Source: Desulfobacterales bacterium (GTDB lineage Bacteria; Desulfobacterota; Desulfobulbia; Desulfobulbales; JAJRZW01). Taken from it: a stretch of DNA of 34,581 nt. The notes beneath the pieces are model-generated. The model was not told the DNA's origin. It made no database searches and worked only from the letters and a program-made list of their open reading frames with translations. Where the stretch lies: positions 1 to 34,581 of the forward strand of contig JALWTY010000292.1 in assembly GCA_026993265.1 (NCBI GenBank), in the 5' to 3' direction. Positions 7,603-18,502 of the stretch are shown piece after piece (the first letter of the stretch is position 1; each line of letters starts with the position of its first letter). The translations under genes were made by a program, and so were the position numbers.

Positions 7603-7854
7603 ATGAAGAAAGATCTGGCAACCTACTGGAAGAGAAACATCTCCCTGATGGCGGTCCTGCTGATCATCTGGGCCGTGGTCTCCTACGGCTGCGGCATCCT
7701 GTTCGTCGAGCAGCTCAACGCCATCCGCCTCGGCGGATTCCCCCTGGGATTCTGGTTCGCCCAGCAGGGCTCCATCTACGTCTTCGTGGCCCTCATCTTC
7801 ATCTATTACAAAATGATGAAAAAGCTCGACATCGAATACGATGTCCACGAATAA
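7603..7854 (+). CDS. DUF4212 small membrane subunit of sodium/solute symporter
   Basis: An 83-residue inner-membrane protein with two hydrophobic segments (about 15-36 and 50-70: LMAVLLIIWAVVSYGCGILF and FWFAQQGSIYVFVALIFIYYKMM) and an acidic tail. DUF4212 proteins are consistently encoded directly before VC_2705-type sodium/solute symporters and are thought to be their small subunit; that arrangement is present here. The start at ATG 7603 is set by AAGGAGGAA six bases upstream; an upstream in-frame ATG (7450) would run through the sigma-54 promoter and is rejected. It is the first gene of the operon controlled by the -24/-12 promoter at 7487. Confidence 0.92.
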   Translation: MKKDLATYWKRNISLMAVLLIIWAVVSYGCGILFVEQLNAIRLGGFPLGFWFAQQGSIYVFVALIFIYYKMMKKLDIEYDVHE

Positions 7855-7926
7855 AACGCGACAAGACAGGAAAGGAAAACGCCTGCGGCAACCAGGCGTA
7901 ACCAAATAAAAAAGGAGCGATTCATC

Positions 7927-9702
7927 ATGTCCATACTCGCCTGGACCTACATCATGGTAGGCCTCACCTTCAGCATCTATATCGGCATCGCCTGGATTTC
8001 CAGGGTCAAGACAACCAAGGGATTCTACGTCGCGGGCGGCGGGGTCTCGCCCCTTGCCAACGGCATGGCCACCGCGGCCGACTGGATGAGCGCCGCGAGC
8101 TTCATCTCCATGGCCGGGCTCATCTCCTTCCTCGGCTACACCGGCTCCATCTACCTCATGGGCTGGACCGGCGGCTACGTGCTGCTCGCCCTGCTGCTCG
8201 CCCCATACCTCCGCAAGTTCGGCAAGTTCACCGTGCCGGACTTCGTCGGCGACCGCTACTACTCCGACGTGGCCCGCCTCGTGGCCCTGGTCTGCGCCAT
8301 CTTCGTCTCCTTCACCTATGTCGCGGGCCAGATGCGCGGCGTGGGCATCGTCTTCAGCCGCTTCCTCGAGGTGCCGGTCAACACCGGGGTCCTCATCGGC
8401 ATGGCCATCGTCTTCTTCTATGCCTCCCTCGGCGGCATGAAGGGCATTACCTACACCCAGGTGGCCCAGTACACCGTGCTCATCATCGCCTACCTGATCC
8501 CGGCCTTTGCCATCAGCAGCCAGATCACCGGGACGTTCATCCCCCAGATCGGTTTCGGCTCCACCATCGCCCAGGGGCAGGACACCGGCAAATACCTCCT
8601 CGAGACCCTCGACGCCCTCAACCGCGATCTCGGTTTCTCCGAGTACACCAAGGCGTTCGGGCCGGGCTCCAAGTCCATGCTCGACGTCTTCTGCATAACC
8701 ATGGCTCTTATGGTGGGTACCGCCGGCCTGCCGCACGTCATCATCCGCTTCTACACAGTACCCAACGTTCGTGGTGCCCGGCTTTCCGCCGGGTACGCCC
8801 TCCTCTTCATCGCCATCCTCTACACGACAGCGCCGGCGGTTGCCTCCTTTGCCCGTTACAACATGATCAACACCATCAGCAACAAGGAGTACGCCAAGGC
8901 CCCCTCCTGGATGAAGAACTGGGAAAAGACCGGCCTCATCGCCTGGGTGGACAAGAACGGCGACGGCGTCATCCAGTATGCGGCCGGCAAGCCCTTCAAG
9001 GGCAAGCCCAGGTTCACCGGCGAGACCGGCGTCCACGGCGAGCGGCTGCTTGCCAACGAGATGCTGCCCAACGCCAACGAGCTCTTCATCGACCGCGACA
9101 TCATGGTGCTGGCCAATCCGGAGATCGCCAACCTGCCAGCCTGGGTCATCGCCCTGGTGGCGGCCGGCGGGCTCGCCGCGGCCCTGTCAACCGCTTCCGG
9201 CCTGCTGCTCGTCATCAGCTCGTCCATCTCCCATGACCTCTACTACCGGCTGATAAACCGTCAGGCCACGGAGAAACAGCGGCTCACCCTCGGCCGGATC
9301 ATGATCGGGCTCGCGGTCATCGTCGCCGGATACTTCGGCATCAACCCGCCCGGCTTCGTCGCCCAGGTGGTGGCCTTCGCCTTCGGCCTTGCAGCGTCCT
9401 CGTTCTTCCCGATCATAGTGCTCGGCATCTTCTCCAAGCGCACCAACCGGGAAGGCGCCATCGCCGGCATGGTGGTGGGTATCACCTTCACCTTCCTGTA
9501 CATCGTCAATATCAAGTTCATGGGCGGCAAGCCCTGGTTCCTGGGGATCAGCGCCGAGGGCATCGGCACGGTGGGCATGATCCTCAACTTCATCGTCACC
9601 ACCGTGGTCTCGAAGCTCACCGCGCCGCCGCCGCAGGATGTTCAGGACCTGGTCGAGAGCATCCGCTATCCCCGCGGCGCCGGAGCCGCCACCGACCACT
9701 GA
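7927..9702 (+). CDS. Sodium:solute symporter, acetate/VC_2705 type
   Basis: A 591-residue inner-membrane transporter of the SSS family with about 13 hydrophobic helices (for example AALSTASGLLLVISSSISHDLYYRL, the family signature region). VC_2705-like members paired with DUF4212 are usually annotated as cation acetate symporters. Acetate as substrate is supported here by acs directly downstream, but it is inferred. The loop between helices near residues 320-395 is hydrophilic and contains DKNGDGVI, an EF-hand-like calcium-binding sequence. AAAGGAG precedes ATG 7927. The gap to DUF4212 is 72 bases with no promoter seen, so it is the second gene of the sigma-54 operon. A 10-bp hairpin follows the stop. 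Confidence 0.93.
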   Translation: MSILAWTYIMVGLTFSIYIGIAWISRVKTTKGFYVAGGGVSPLANGMATAADWMSAASFISMAGLISFLGYTGSIYLMGWTGGYVLLALLLAPYLRKFGKFTVPDFVGDRYYSDVARLVALVCAIFVSFTYVAGQMRGVGIVFSRFLEVPVNTGVLIGMAIVFFYASLGGMKGITYTQVAQYTVLIIAYLIPAFAISSQITGTFIPQIGFGSTIAQGQDTGKYLLETLDALNRDLGFSEYTKAFGPGSKSMLDVFCITMALMVGTAGLPHVIIRFYTVPNVRGARLSAGYALLFIAILYTTAPAVASFARYNMINTISNKEYAKAPSWMKNWEKTGLIAWVDKNGDGVIQYAAGKPFKGKPRFTGETGVHGERLLANEMLPNANELFIDRDIMVLANPEIANLPAWVIALVAAGGLAAALSTASGLLLVISSSISHDLYYRLINRQATEKQRLTLGRIMIGLAVIVAGYFGINPPGFVAQVVAFAFGLAASSFFPIIVLGIFSKRTNREGAIAGMVVGITFTFLYIVNIKFMGGKPWFLGISAEGIGTVGMILNFIVTTVVSKLTAPPPQDVQDLVESIRYPRGAGAATDH

Positions 9703-9720
9703 TAAACCCGCAGAGGCAGC

Positions 9721-9746
9721 CACGGGCGGCGCGTCCGCCGCCCGTG
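9721..9746 (+). terminator. GC-rich stem-loop after the symporter gene
   Basis: A perfect 10-bp stem CACGGGCGGC/GCCGCCCGTG with a 6-base loop, 19 bases after the symporter stop. No T-run follows, so it may be a transcript-stabilising or attenuating hairpin rather than a complete intrinsic terminator. Confidence 0.5.
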
Positions 9747-9868
9747 CGCTCCCTCCTCCCCGGCCTGGCCGAGACTCAAAGGCCGGGGGGATATCCATGG
9801 GGCAGATTCCGCCTCACCCCGTGAAACCATGCTAAAGACCCAACGAAACAGCAGCGGCGTGATTTGAC

Positions 9869-9899
9869 TTGACCGCGACAGTCCGGCTTCAGGTACAAT
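9869..9899 (+). promoter_or_regulatory. Possible sigma-70 promoter for acs
   Basis: TTGACC (9869-9874) and TACAAT (9894-9899) are separated by 19 bases, longer than optimal. A second TTGACT overlaps at 9864. The 275-bp gap suggests that acs has a promoter of its own, but this one is weakly supported. Confidence 0.3.
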
Positions 9900-9977
9900 C
9901 GTTTCATGATCCGCACCTGAACGTTCGTGCGCATATAGGCGAAAAAACAGAATCATTCCAAAAGAGAGGCAGATCCC

Positions 9978-11960
<1,983 letters not shown>

Positions 11961-11981
11961 CAACCGCCCGGGTCCGTGAGC

Positions 11982-12129
11982 TTAGCAGCCCGTTGAAAAA
12001 CGTAGCGAGCGCAGACGAGGCAAGGAAAAATCCGGCGAAAAAGCGCAGTTTACATAGGGTAAATGAGCATTTTGAGCCGGATTTTGACGCCGCATCGTCA
12101 AGCGCAGTAGTTTTTCAACGGGCTGTTAG
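11982..12129. repeat. Family A palindromic element, copy A1, with TTAG target duplication
   Basis: The element proper is 11986-12125 (140 bp), CAGCCCGTTGAAAAAC...GTTTTTCAACGGGCTG type ends, flanked on both sides by TTAG (11982-11985 and 12126-12129). The two halves are imperfect inverted copies along almost the whole length, including an internal AAATCCGGC/GCCGGATTT stem. The left flank GTCCGTGAGC resembles a family B end, so A1 may also have entered a B remnant. Confidence 0.9.
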
Positions 12130-12177
12130 ACAACGGGCCGGATGCGTATCAGGGAACAGCATCACTCCCGAAAACCC

Positions 12178-12218
12178 AAAAACCGGGTTCCGGCTTCCCT
12201 GCCGGGACCCGGTTTTTT
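12178..12218. terminator. Bidirectional intrinsic terminator between acs and mltB
   Basis: A 16-bp stem, AAAAACCGGGTTCCGG (12178-12193) with CCGGGACCCGGTTTTT (12202-12217), containing one G-T mismatch, with an 8-base loop and T-runs on both strands. It serves the converging acs (+) and mltB (-) transcripts. Confidence 0.9.
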
Positions 12219-12238
12219 ATGGCTCCAGTCTGTAACAA

Positions 12239-13291
12239 TCAGGACTTCTTGTCTTTGGCGCCGGCGGCCAGCCGCTGCGCGAGCAGGCTCACCGCCATGG
12301 CGTAGCGGTTGGAGTGGTTCCACTTGGTGATGGCCTGGAAATTGGGGTAGCCTGCCACATAGCGCATCCGGTCCGGCCCCTCCTCCAGTTTGACGATCGT
12401 CACCCGGCCGGTCACCGGCGCGGGCGGCAGCTCAACCTTCTGCAGGCGCGCAAGCTCCTGCCAGCCGATGAGCCCCCTGCGGCCGAGGGCGCAGACCTTC
12501 TCGAGCCGCGCGTCCCGCAGCCGTCCGCCAAGCTCCACGTAAACCGGCGCCCCGAACTTCCATTTGTAGCGGTGCAGGTAATTGGCGATGCTGGCGACGA
12601 TGTCGGCCACCGAGCTCCACACGTCGCGGCGGCCGTCGCCGTCGAAGTCGACCGCGTACTCGCGGAAGCTCGAGGGGATAAACTGGGTCTGGCCAAAGGC
12701 GCCGCCGTAGGAGCCGGTCACACCCCTGGGATCGATGCCGTTCTCCCGGCACAGAAGCAGAAAACTTATGAGCTGGCCGCGGTAGAACTCACTGCGGCGC
12801 GGATAGGCGTCGAACAGGGTGTTCAAGGTCTGGAAGATCCTGAAGGCCCCCTTGTGGCGGCCGTAGCCCGACTCGATCCCCCAGATGGCGACAAGGTACT
12901 GCCGCTCGACCCCGAAACGCTCCTCCACCCGATCAAGCAGACGGCGGTACATGCGCAGCTTTTCCCTGCCCTCCCTGACTACCGCGGGGGTGATGAACCT
13001 GGGCCAGTACTCGTACCATGGCCTGGCCTCCCATTGATGGTCCATCAGCTCGAGCACCCGGCGTTTTATCGTCACCCCCCTGAAGGTGTCGAGCAATTCC
13101 TTTCTGGCAAAGCCGTGTTTGCGCTCAAGCTCGGCAAAAAGATCCCGGTACCTCTGCGAACCAATGTCGATGGGCTGACCGTCGGTCACCATATCGGCGG
13201 CCAGTTTCCGGTTCTGCCCGGCGGCAAGGGGCGCGGGGACGGCAAGGATGGAGACGGCAAGGAAAAGGTAACACAGTGTCGCTATTCGCAT
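12239..13291 (-). CDS. mltB: Lytic murein transglycosylase B (MltB/Slt35 family)
   Basis: 350 residues with an N-terminal export signal (ATLCYLFLAVSILAVPAPLAAG). The catalytic glutamate is in IWGIESGYG (Glu140), followed by the family region GSYGGAFGQTQFIPSSF. DFDGDGRRDVW matches the EF-hand-like calcium loop known in Slt35. It cleaves peptidoglycan glycan strands in the periplasm. No lipobox is seen, so it may be soluble. ATG 13291 is chosen because the signal peptide begins there; the frame extends to a GTG at 13354 with no ribosome-binding site. It lies 160 bases downstream of lptD on the same strand and is probably the last gene of the ilvD-lptD-mltB run. Confidence 0.92.
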   Translation of the reverse strand: MRIATLCYLFLAVSILAVPAPLAAGQNRKLAADMVTDGQPIDIGSQRYRDLFAELERKHGFARKELLDTFRGVTIKRRVLELMDHQWEARPWYEYWPRFITPAVVREGREKLRMYRRLLDRVEERFGVERQYLVAIWGIESGYGRHKGAFRIFQTLNTLFDAYPRRSEFYRGQLISFLLLCRENGIDPRGVTGSYGGAFGQTQFIPSSFREYAVDFDGDGRRDVWSSVADIVASIANYLHRYKWKFGAPVYVELGGRLRDARLEKVCALGRRGLIGWQELARLQKVELPPAPVTGRVTIVKLEEGPDRMRYVAGYPNFQAITKWNHSNRYAMAVSLLAQRLAAGAKDKKS

Positions 13292-13451
13292 TTTCTTGAT
13301 GGGGATACCGGTGTGCCTGGTTGGTTTGAGGACGCCTTGCAGCCCGTTGGCCACGCAGCGATCTTTTTTAAACGGGATGTTTCAGGGCTGAACGCAGCCT
13401 TCCGCCAGTATAACCGGACGCGGCCGGGAAATAAAGCCGAACAGAAACCGC

Positions 13452-15695
13452 TCAATCCGCGGAGATACGCACCCCACGACCGATTCCGGAAAGAGAGACG
13501 ACCAGCATGAGCCTGCGGCCGCCGCTGTCCTGGCCCGCCTCGAGAGATATCCCCCAGCATCCCGGTTCATAGGTGATCGAAGCGGTTTCCCGCACCTTGT
13601 GGTCATAGAGGAACGACTCCACGGTCTCGTAGGCCAGGATAATCCGCTGCCAGGGCCGCAACCGCAGGCTCGCGGTCAGGTCGCGGGCGGAAGCGGACTC
13701 GGCGTAGTTGAGGCTTATGCGGTTGTCCCCCTTCCGATAACGTCCCTCAACCGTGGTCCGGGTCACATGCTCGCCGTACATGTTCAGCGCGGCCTGGTAC
13801 CTGAAATAGAAACGGTCCGCAGGGAAAAGCTCGAGATCGCATTCGAGATCGCCAAGGGGGCGGCGGGGGGTGGCGGGATCGTCGCGCCTGGCCTCGATAA
13901 TATCGTATTTCTGGGAAAACTTGAGCCGGGCCGCAAGTCTTTCTCCCCTGCCATCCTTGCCCGCGATCCAGAAATAGTTGTTCAGCTCCCAGGCCGCCTG
14001 GTTGACGTCGGCCATCGCGTCGTCGGCGTCGAGCGCCATGACCTCGCCGCGGCCGTCCGCGTCCTGGAACGAATAGACCAGGTTGGGCCTGACGCCGTGC
14101 CGAAAGCCCGCTCCAGGGTAATCGCGGCTGAAGGTGGCGGCCATGTTGGCCCTGGCCGAAACGCCGTGGCGCTCGTAACCGCCGCTTTCTCCGGCTGCGT
14201 CTCCGTGGTATTCCACCCGGTAAAGCCGCTCGTCCGCGCCAAGTGCGATCCTGCCCTCGAAAAGTTTCCAGGGGAAAGGCGCGACCAGCTCCGGCCGCAG
14301 GTACATCCGCTGATATCCGCTTCCCTGGCGACGGTAATAATTATGATAATCCGCGGCCAGGGCCAGGGTGGCCTCCGGCAGCAGCGCAGGCATCCGAAGG
14401 TCGGCCGAAAGGTGCGGCAGGGTATGGAGAGCCTCGCCCGGCCTCTCCTCTTCCTCGAGATCGTCAACAACAACGGCCTGAATTCCGGCAAAACCGTATT
14501 TCCCCCGCCCCTGGACGCCGGCGATGTTCTCGCGCATGGCCAGGCCCGGATCCTGGTAGGCGGAGTTGAACATGGCCAGGCTCTGTTTCACCGATTTTTC
14601 GAACCCGTCAGCGCCGTCGCGGAACTCCAGGATCACGTCCTGGTCGGAAGCGGCGTCGATATCGGCCACGAAATCCGCAAAGCGGCCAAGGCTGCGCTCC
14701 AGCTTGCCCCGCAGCCACCAGCGGTCGTGGCGGGTCCGCAGGACGCCATCGCTGCGGTAGTCGCCGTCTGTGGCAGGGTTCTCCTCCGCGGTGCGGTCGT
14801 GAAGGCAGCTCAAGGCCACAAGCCCGGCGCTTTCCGCGCCGCGAAAACGGGCCTCGAGGCCGAGCGAGGGCCCGCGTTTTTCATGGTATCCCGGAAACAG
14901 GGTGAAATCGGCGCTCGGCGAGACGTTGACGAAAAACGGGGCCGCAAACGCGACGCCGTCGCGGCTCGAGCTTGAGATCCAGGGAAAGAGGAAACCGGTC
15001 TGCCTGGTGGTCTTGGCCGGAAGCGCAAGCCAGGGGATATAGAAGACCGGAACGCCGCGGACCCTGAAGGTGACGTGGGTGAGAAAGGCATACCCGTCAA
15101 CGGTGATGCGGCCCCGGCCCGCGCCAAAGGCCCAGTCCGGCGCGGACGACGGCCCGAACCGGCAGGTGGACAGGGTGAGGTCACGGAACCGCCACAGGGT
15201 TCCGCCGATCCGCTTCATATCCCCGGCTTCGACGTACAGGTGGGCGGGATCGTAATAGAGAAGGCCGTTTTTCAGGACGATATCGCCGCTGTCAAGGTCG
15301 ATTTCGGCGTAGTCAGCGGTCAGGCGGTCGTCCTTCTGGCGCACCTCCACCCGGCCGCGGGCCTCGACCCTGGCGTTCTTCCGGTCGTATACCACCCGGT
15401 CCGCACGGATCACGGCGTCGCCCCTGACCGGCCGCATCTCCACCTCGCCGGTGGCGGTCACCACCCCGGCGGCCGAACTCTCCATCTGCCCGGCCTCGAC
15501 GCGCCAGCCGCCCCGGCCTTCCCCGGCCGCGGCCGCGGCCGGAAAGAATACGCAGACGAGCATCAGGAAGACCGCCGCAGCATCAAACCTTCCACCTGAC
15601 AACCAGTCGAAGAATGCAACGCGGGCTGTCAGCCATTGAGAAGGGCATGGAACGCCTCTTGCGGGCCCATCAACAATGGAGCAGATCTTTTTCAT
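13452..15695 (-). CDS. lptD: LPS-assembly protein LptD
   Basis: A 747-residue outer-membrane beta-barrel that inserts lipopolysaccharide into the outer leaflet with LptE. After a signal region (VFLMLVCVFFPAAAAAG, about residues 42-58) comes the periplasmic OstA/LptA-like jellyroll (about 65-200: VEAGQMESSAAGVVTATGEVE, ADRVVYDRKNARVEARGRVEV), then the LptD signature region (VPVFYIPWLALPAK) and a long barrel of alternating residues to the C-terminus. A Cys lies in the STCRFG segment, but I cannot map the inter-domain disulfides. ATG 15695 gives about 40 residues before the signal core, which is long; a later start is possible. It is 68 bases downstream of ilvD. Confidence 0.9.
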   Translation of the reverse strand: MKKICSIVDGPARGVPCPSQWLTARVAFFDWLSGGRFDAAAVFLMLVCVFFPAAAAAGEGRGGWRVEAGQMESSAAGVVTATGEVEMRPVRGDAVIRADRVVYDRKNARVEARGRVEVRQKDDRLTADYAEIDLDSGDIVLKNGLLYYDPAHLYVEAGDMKRIGGTLWRFRDLTLSTCRFGPSSAPDWAFGAGRGRITVDGYAFLTHVTFRVRGVPVFYIPWLALPAKTTRQTGFLFPWISSSSRDGVAFAAPFFVNVSPSADFTLFPGYHEKRGPSLGLEARFRGAESAGLVALSCLHDRTAEENPATDGDYRSDGVLRTRHDRWWLRGKLERSLGRFADFVADIDAASDQDVILEFRDGADGFEKSVKQSLAMFNSAYQDPGLAMRENIAGVQGRGKYGFAGIQAVVVDDLEEEERPGEALHTLPHLSADLRMPALLPEATLALAADYHNYYRRQGSGYQRMYLRPELVAPFPWKLFEGRIALGADERLYRVEYHGDAAGESGGYERHGVSARANMAATFSRDYPGAGFRHGVRPNLVYSFQDADGRGEVMALDADDAMADVNQAAWELNNYFWIAGKDGRGERLAARLKFSQKYDIIEARRDDPATPRRPLGDLECDLELFPADRFYFRYQAALNMYGEHVTRTTVEGRYRKGDNRISLNYAESASARDLTASLRLRPWQRIILAYETVESFLYDHKVRETASITYEPGCWGISLEAGQDSGGRRLMLVVSLSGIGRGVRISAD

Positions 15696-15763
15696 CCGTT
15701 CACCGGCGGCGGTTCAGGCAGATCCTTCCAGCCCGGCCGCGGCCTTGCGCGAGAAAAGACGGC

Positions 15764-17428
15764 TCACTTCTTCAAGACCGCGCCGGTGGCCCCGGAGGTC
15801 ACCATCGCTGCATACCTGGCCGCGTACCCGCTGGTGATGTTGGGTGCGGGCGGCTGCCACCGGCTGCGCCGTTTTTCCAGTTCAGCCTCGTCCACCTCCA
15901 GGGTCATGGTCCGGGCCGGGATGTCGATGGCGATGATATCTCCTTCATGGACCAGGGCGATGGGGCCGCCGTCGGCCGCCTCGGGCGAGACGTGGCCGAT
16001 GCAGGCGCCCTGGGTGCCGCCGCTGAAACGGCCGTCGGTGAGCAGGGCCACGCTCTTGCCAAGGCCCATGCCGATGATGGCCGAGGTGGGCGAGAGCATC
16101 TCCGGCATGCCGGGGCCTCCCCTGGGGCCGCAGTAGCGGATGACCACCACGTCGCCCTCCTTTATCCGGCCGCCGAGGATGGCCTCCTGGGCCTCCTCCT
16201 CGGAGTTGTAGACCCGGGCCGGGCCGCGGTGGCGCATCATCTCCGGCGCCACGGCCGACTGCTTGACCACCGCGCCGTCAGGGGCGAGGTTGCCGCGGAG
16301 AATGGCGATACCGCCCTCGCGGTGATAGGGGTCGTCCACGGCGCGGATGATCTCCGGATCGCATATCCGCACGCCCTCGAGGTTTTCTTCCAGGGGCCGG
16401 CCGGTGACGGTCATCACGCCGAGGTTGACCGCGCAGCCGCCGCGGGCCAGCTCGGCAAGCACCGCAGGCACGCCGCCGGCCTCGTCGAGCTGCTGCATGC
16501 TGTGGGGACCGCCGGGGATCAGGCTTGCGATATGGGGGGTTCTCGCGCTCACCTCGTTGAAGGCGTCAAGGGGCAGATCGACGCCCGCCTCGCTTGCAAT
16601 CGCCGGAACGTGGAGCACGGTGTTGGTGGAGCAGCCCAGGGCCATGTCCACGGCCATGGCGTTCTCAAAGGCCTCGCGGGTGGCGATGTCGCGCGGTTTT
16701 ATGTCCCTTTCCACCAGGTTCATCACTGCCATGCCCGCATGCTTTGCCAGCCGGATGCGGGCGGCCGAGACCGCGGGCACGGTGCCGTTGCCGGGCAGGG
16801 CCAGACCTATGGCCTCGGCCAGGCAGTTCATGGAGTTGGCGGTGAACATCCCGGCGCAGGAGCCGCAGCCTGGACAGGCGGAACTCTCCAGCTCACAGAG
16901 TTCGGACTCGTCCATCTGCCCGGACTTGACCCGGCCCACTCCCTCGAAGACGCTGACCAGGTGGACGTCGCGGCCCCGGTGGCGGCCGGTGAGCATGGGG
17001 CCGCCGCTGACCACCACCGCCGGGATGTTCAGCCTGAGCATGGCCATTATCATTCCCGGGGTGATCTTGTCGCAGCTCGGCACCAGCACCAGGCCGTCAA
17101 ATGGATGGGCCTGGGCCATGATCTCCACCGAGTCGGCGATCACCTCCCGGCTCGCCAGGGAATACTTCATGCCCTTGTGATTCATGGCAATGCCGTCACA
17201 GACGCCGATGGTGCCGAAGGCCACCGGGGTGCCGCCGGCCATGCGGATGCCGGCCTTGACCGCATCCACGATCCGGTCGAGGTGGATGTGACCGGGGATG
17301 ATCTCGTTGTGGGAATGGGCGACGCCGATTATGGGACGGGATATCTCTTCATCGGTGTAGCCCATGGCCTTGAACAGGGAACGGTGCGGGGCGCGTTCGA
17401 GCCCCTTTTTCATCAGGTCGCTTCGCAT
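15764..17428 (-). CDS. ilvD: Dihydroxy-acid dehydratase
   Basis: 554 residues, the normal length. It dehydrates 2,3-dihydroxy-isovalerate and -methylvalerate to the 2-keto acids in valine, leucine and isoleucine synthesis, using an Fe-S cluster. Signature 1 CDKITPGM and signature 2 [19 protein letters not shown] are both present with the cluster cysteines, as is the C-terminal [18 protein letters not shown] region. GGGAG precedes ATG 17428. The 114-bp gap to the divergent radical SAM gene must hold both promoters; none is clear. No other ilv genes or leader-peptide attenuator are in view. Confidence 0.97.
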   Translation of the reverse strand: MRSDLMKKGLERAPHRSLFKAMGYTDEEISRPIIGVAHSHNEIIPGHIHLDRIVDAVKAGIRMAGGTPVAFGTIGVCDGIAMNHKGMKYSLASREVIADSVEIMAQAHPFDGLVLVPSCDKITPGMIMAMLRLNIPAVVVSGGPMLTGRHRGRDVHLVSVFEGVGRVKSGQMDESELCELESSACPGCGSCAGMFTANSMNCLAEAIGLALPGNGTVPAVSAARIRLAKHAGMAVMNLVERDIKPRDIATREAFENAMAVDMALGCSTNTVLHVPAIASEAGVDLPLDAFNEVSARTPHIASLIPGGPHSMQQLDEAGGVPAVLAELARGGCAVNLGVMTVTGRPLEENLEGVRICDPEIIRAVDDPYHREGGIAILRGNLAPDGAVVKQSAVAPEMMRHRGPARVYNSEEEAQEAILGGRIKEGDVVVIRYCGPRGGPGMPEMLSPTSAIIGMGLGKSVALLTDGRFSGGTQGACIGHVSPEAADGGPIALVHEGDIIAIDIPARTMTLEVDEAELEKRRSRWQPPAPNITSGYAARYAAMVTSGATGAVLKK

Positions 17429-17542
17429 TTTATCTGTACTCCCGGACGGTTACGGTTTAACATCGAGGCAGGCGGCCCGCAGACGGCGGACGTGCTGCCG
17501 CAGGCAAGCGCGAAAAAACGATTTAATCTCAAGGAGTTTCGG

Positions 17543-18502
17543 GTGTCAAGCAATAGCCGCAGCGGCAAGAGCCCAAAAGGCGTCATATTCGGCCCGGTAT
17601 CATCGCGGCGGCTGGGGCTTTCCCTGGGGATAGACCTGCTCCCGGCCAAGGTGTGCTCGCACGACTGCGTCTACTGCGAGGTGGGGCGGACCACGCTCCA
17701 CACCTGCGAACGCCGGGAGTACATCCCCACCTCCAGGATCGTCGGGGAGCTGGAAAACTTCCTCACCGCCCCGTTCTGCGCGCCCGACTGCTTCACCATA
17801 ACCGCATCGGGCGAACCGACCCTGCACTCGGGCTTCGGCCGGATAATCAGGCTGCTGAAGGAAAAAGCCGGCCGGCCGGTGGTGGTGCTGACCAATGCCA
17901 CCACCATCACCGACGCGGAAATCCGCAGATCTCTCTGCCTGGCCGACATCGTGGTTCCCTCGCTCGACGCGGCGAGCGAGACGGCGTGGCGCAGGGTGAA
18001 CCGCCCGGCCCGCGGATGCCCGGCTCCTGCTGAGGTCATCGACGGCCTCGCCCGTTTCCGGCAGGAGTACGGCGGCGAGATTTGGCTTGAAATTCTCCTG
18101 GTAAAGGGGCTAAATGACAGCGAAGCCGAACTTGCGGCCCTGGCCCGGGCCGCGTCCACGATAAGACCGGACCTGGTGCAGCTCAACACCGTGGTCCGCC
18201 CCCCCGCGCTCGACACCGCCTTTCCCTTGTCCGCAGACGACCTTAACAGGGCGGGCAGACATTTCCCCGGCAGGGTCGAGGTCATTGCCGCTCCCAGGAT
18301 AAAAGGCCGCGGCGGCGGCGAAGCGGACATCGAGCGCCGCATCACCGGGATGGTTTCGCGCCGCCCATGTCCGGCGGAGGAGATCGCGCAGGCCCTCGGA
18401 CTTGCGCTGCCGCGGGTTGAACCCATGCTTGCCGCGCTCGTCGGGGAGGGCAGGATAAGGGAAAAGAAACATCAAGGCCGGAGATTCTTTGTTAATGTCT
18501 GA
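17543..18502 (+). CDS. Radical SAM protein (COG0731-like) with C-terminal winged-helix-like segment
   Basis: 319 residues from a GTG start at 17543 with AAGGAG six bases upstream. The same frame stays open for about 1.9 kb further upstream, antisense to ilvD; that stretch is not coding. The N-terminal GPVSSRRLGLSLGIDLLP and the 4Fe-4S motif CSHDCVYC (C-x3-C-x2-C) identify a radical SAM enzyme close to the COG0731 Fe-S oxidoreductase group, whose substrates are mostly unknown. The last 70 residues (RRPCPAEEIAQALGLALPRVEPML) look like a winged helix. It overlaps the RNase E/G gene by 8 bases (ATGTCTGA), so the two are translationally coupled, which hints at an RNA-linked role. The function remains open. 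Confidence 0.85.
   Translation: MSSNSRSGKSPKGVIFGPVSSRRLGLSLGIDLLPAKVCSHDCVYCEVGRTTLHTCERREYIPTSRIVGELENFLTAPFCAPDCFTITASGEPTLHSGFGRIIRLLKEKAGRPVVVLTNATTITDAEIRRSLCLADIVVPSLDAASETAWRRVNRPARGCPAPAEVIDGLARFRQEYGGEIWLEILLVKGLNDSEAELAALARAASTIRPDLVQLNTVVRPPALDTAFPLSADDLNRAGRHFPGRVEVIAAPRIKGRGGGEADIERRITGMVSRRPCPAEEIAQALGLALPRVEPMLAALVGEGRIREKKHQGRRFFVNV

Noticed and set aside
7525-9036. 503-residue minus-strand open frame opposite DUF4212 and the symporter
   Set aside because: Crosses two real genes and their gap; composition typical of antisense GC-rich shadow.
11993-12125. Open frame with the same peptide start (MKNVASADEARKNP or a close variant) in three places
   Set aside because: It is the family A repeat read as protein; no ribosome-binding site, and the palindrome explains the conservation.
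13338-13390. CAGCCCGTTGG...CAGGGCTG near the mltB start as a further family A copy
   Set aside because: Only the first ten or so bases match; the spacing and interior do not.
15614-17542. Long open frame continuous with, and upstream of, the radical SAM gene
   Set aside because: It runs antisense to ilvD, has low-complexity Gly/Ala/His/Asp composition and no ribosome-binding site; the GTG at 17543 with AAGGAG is the real start.
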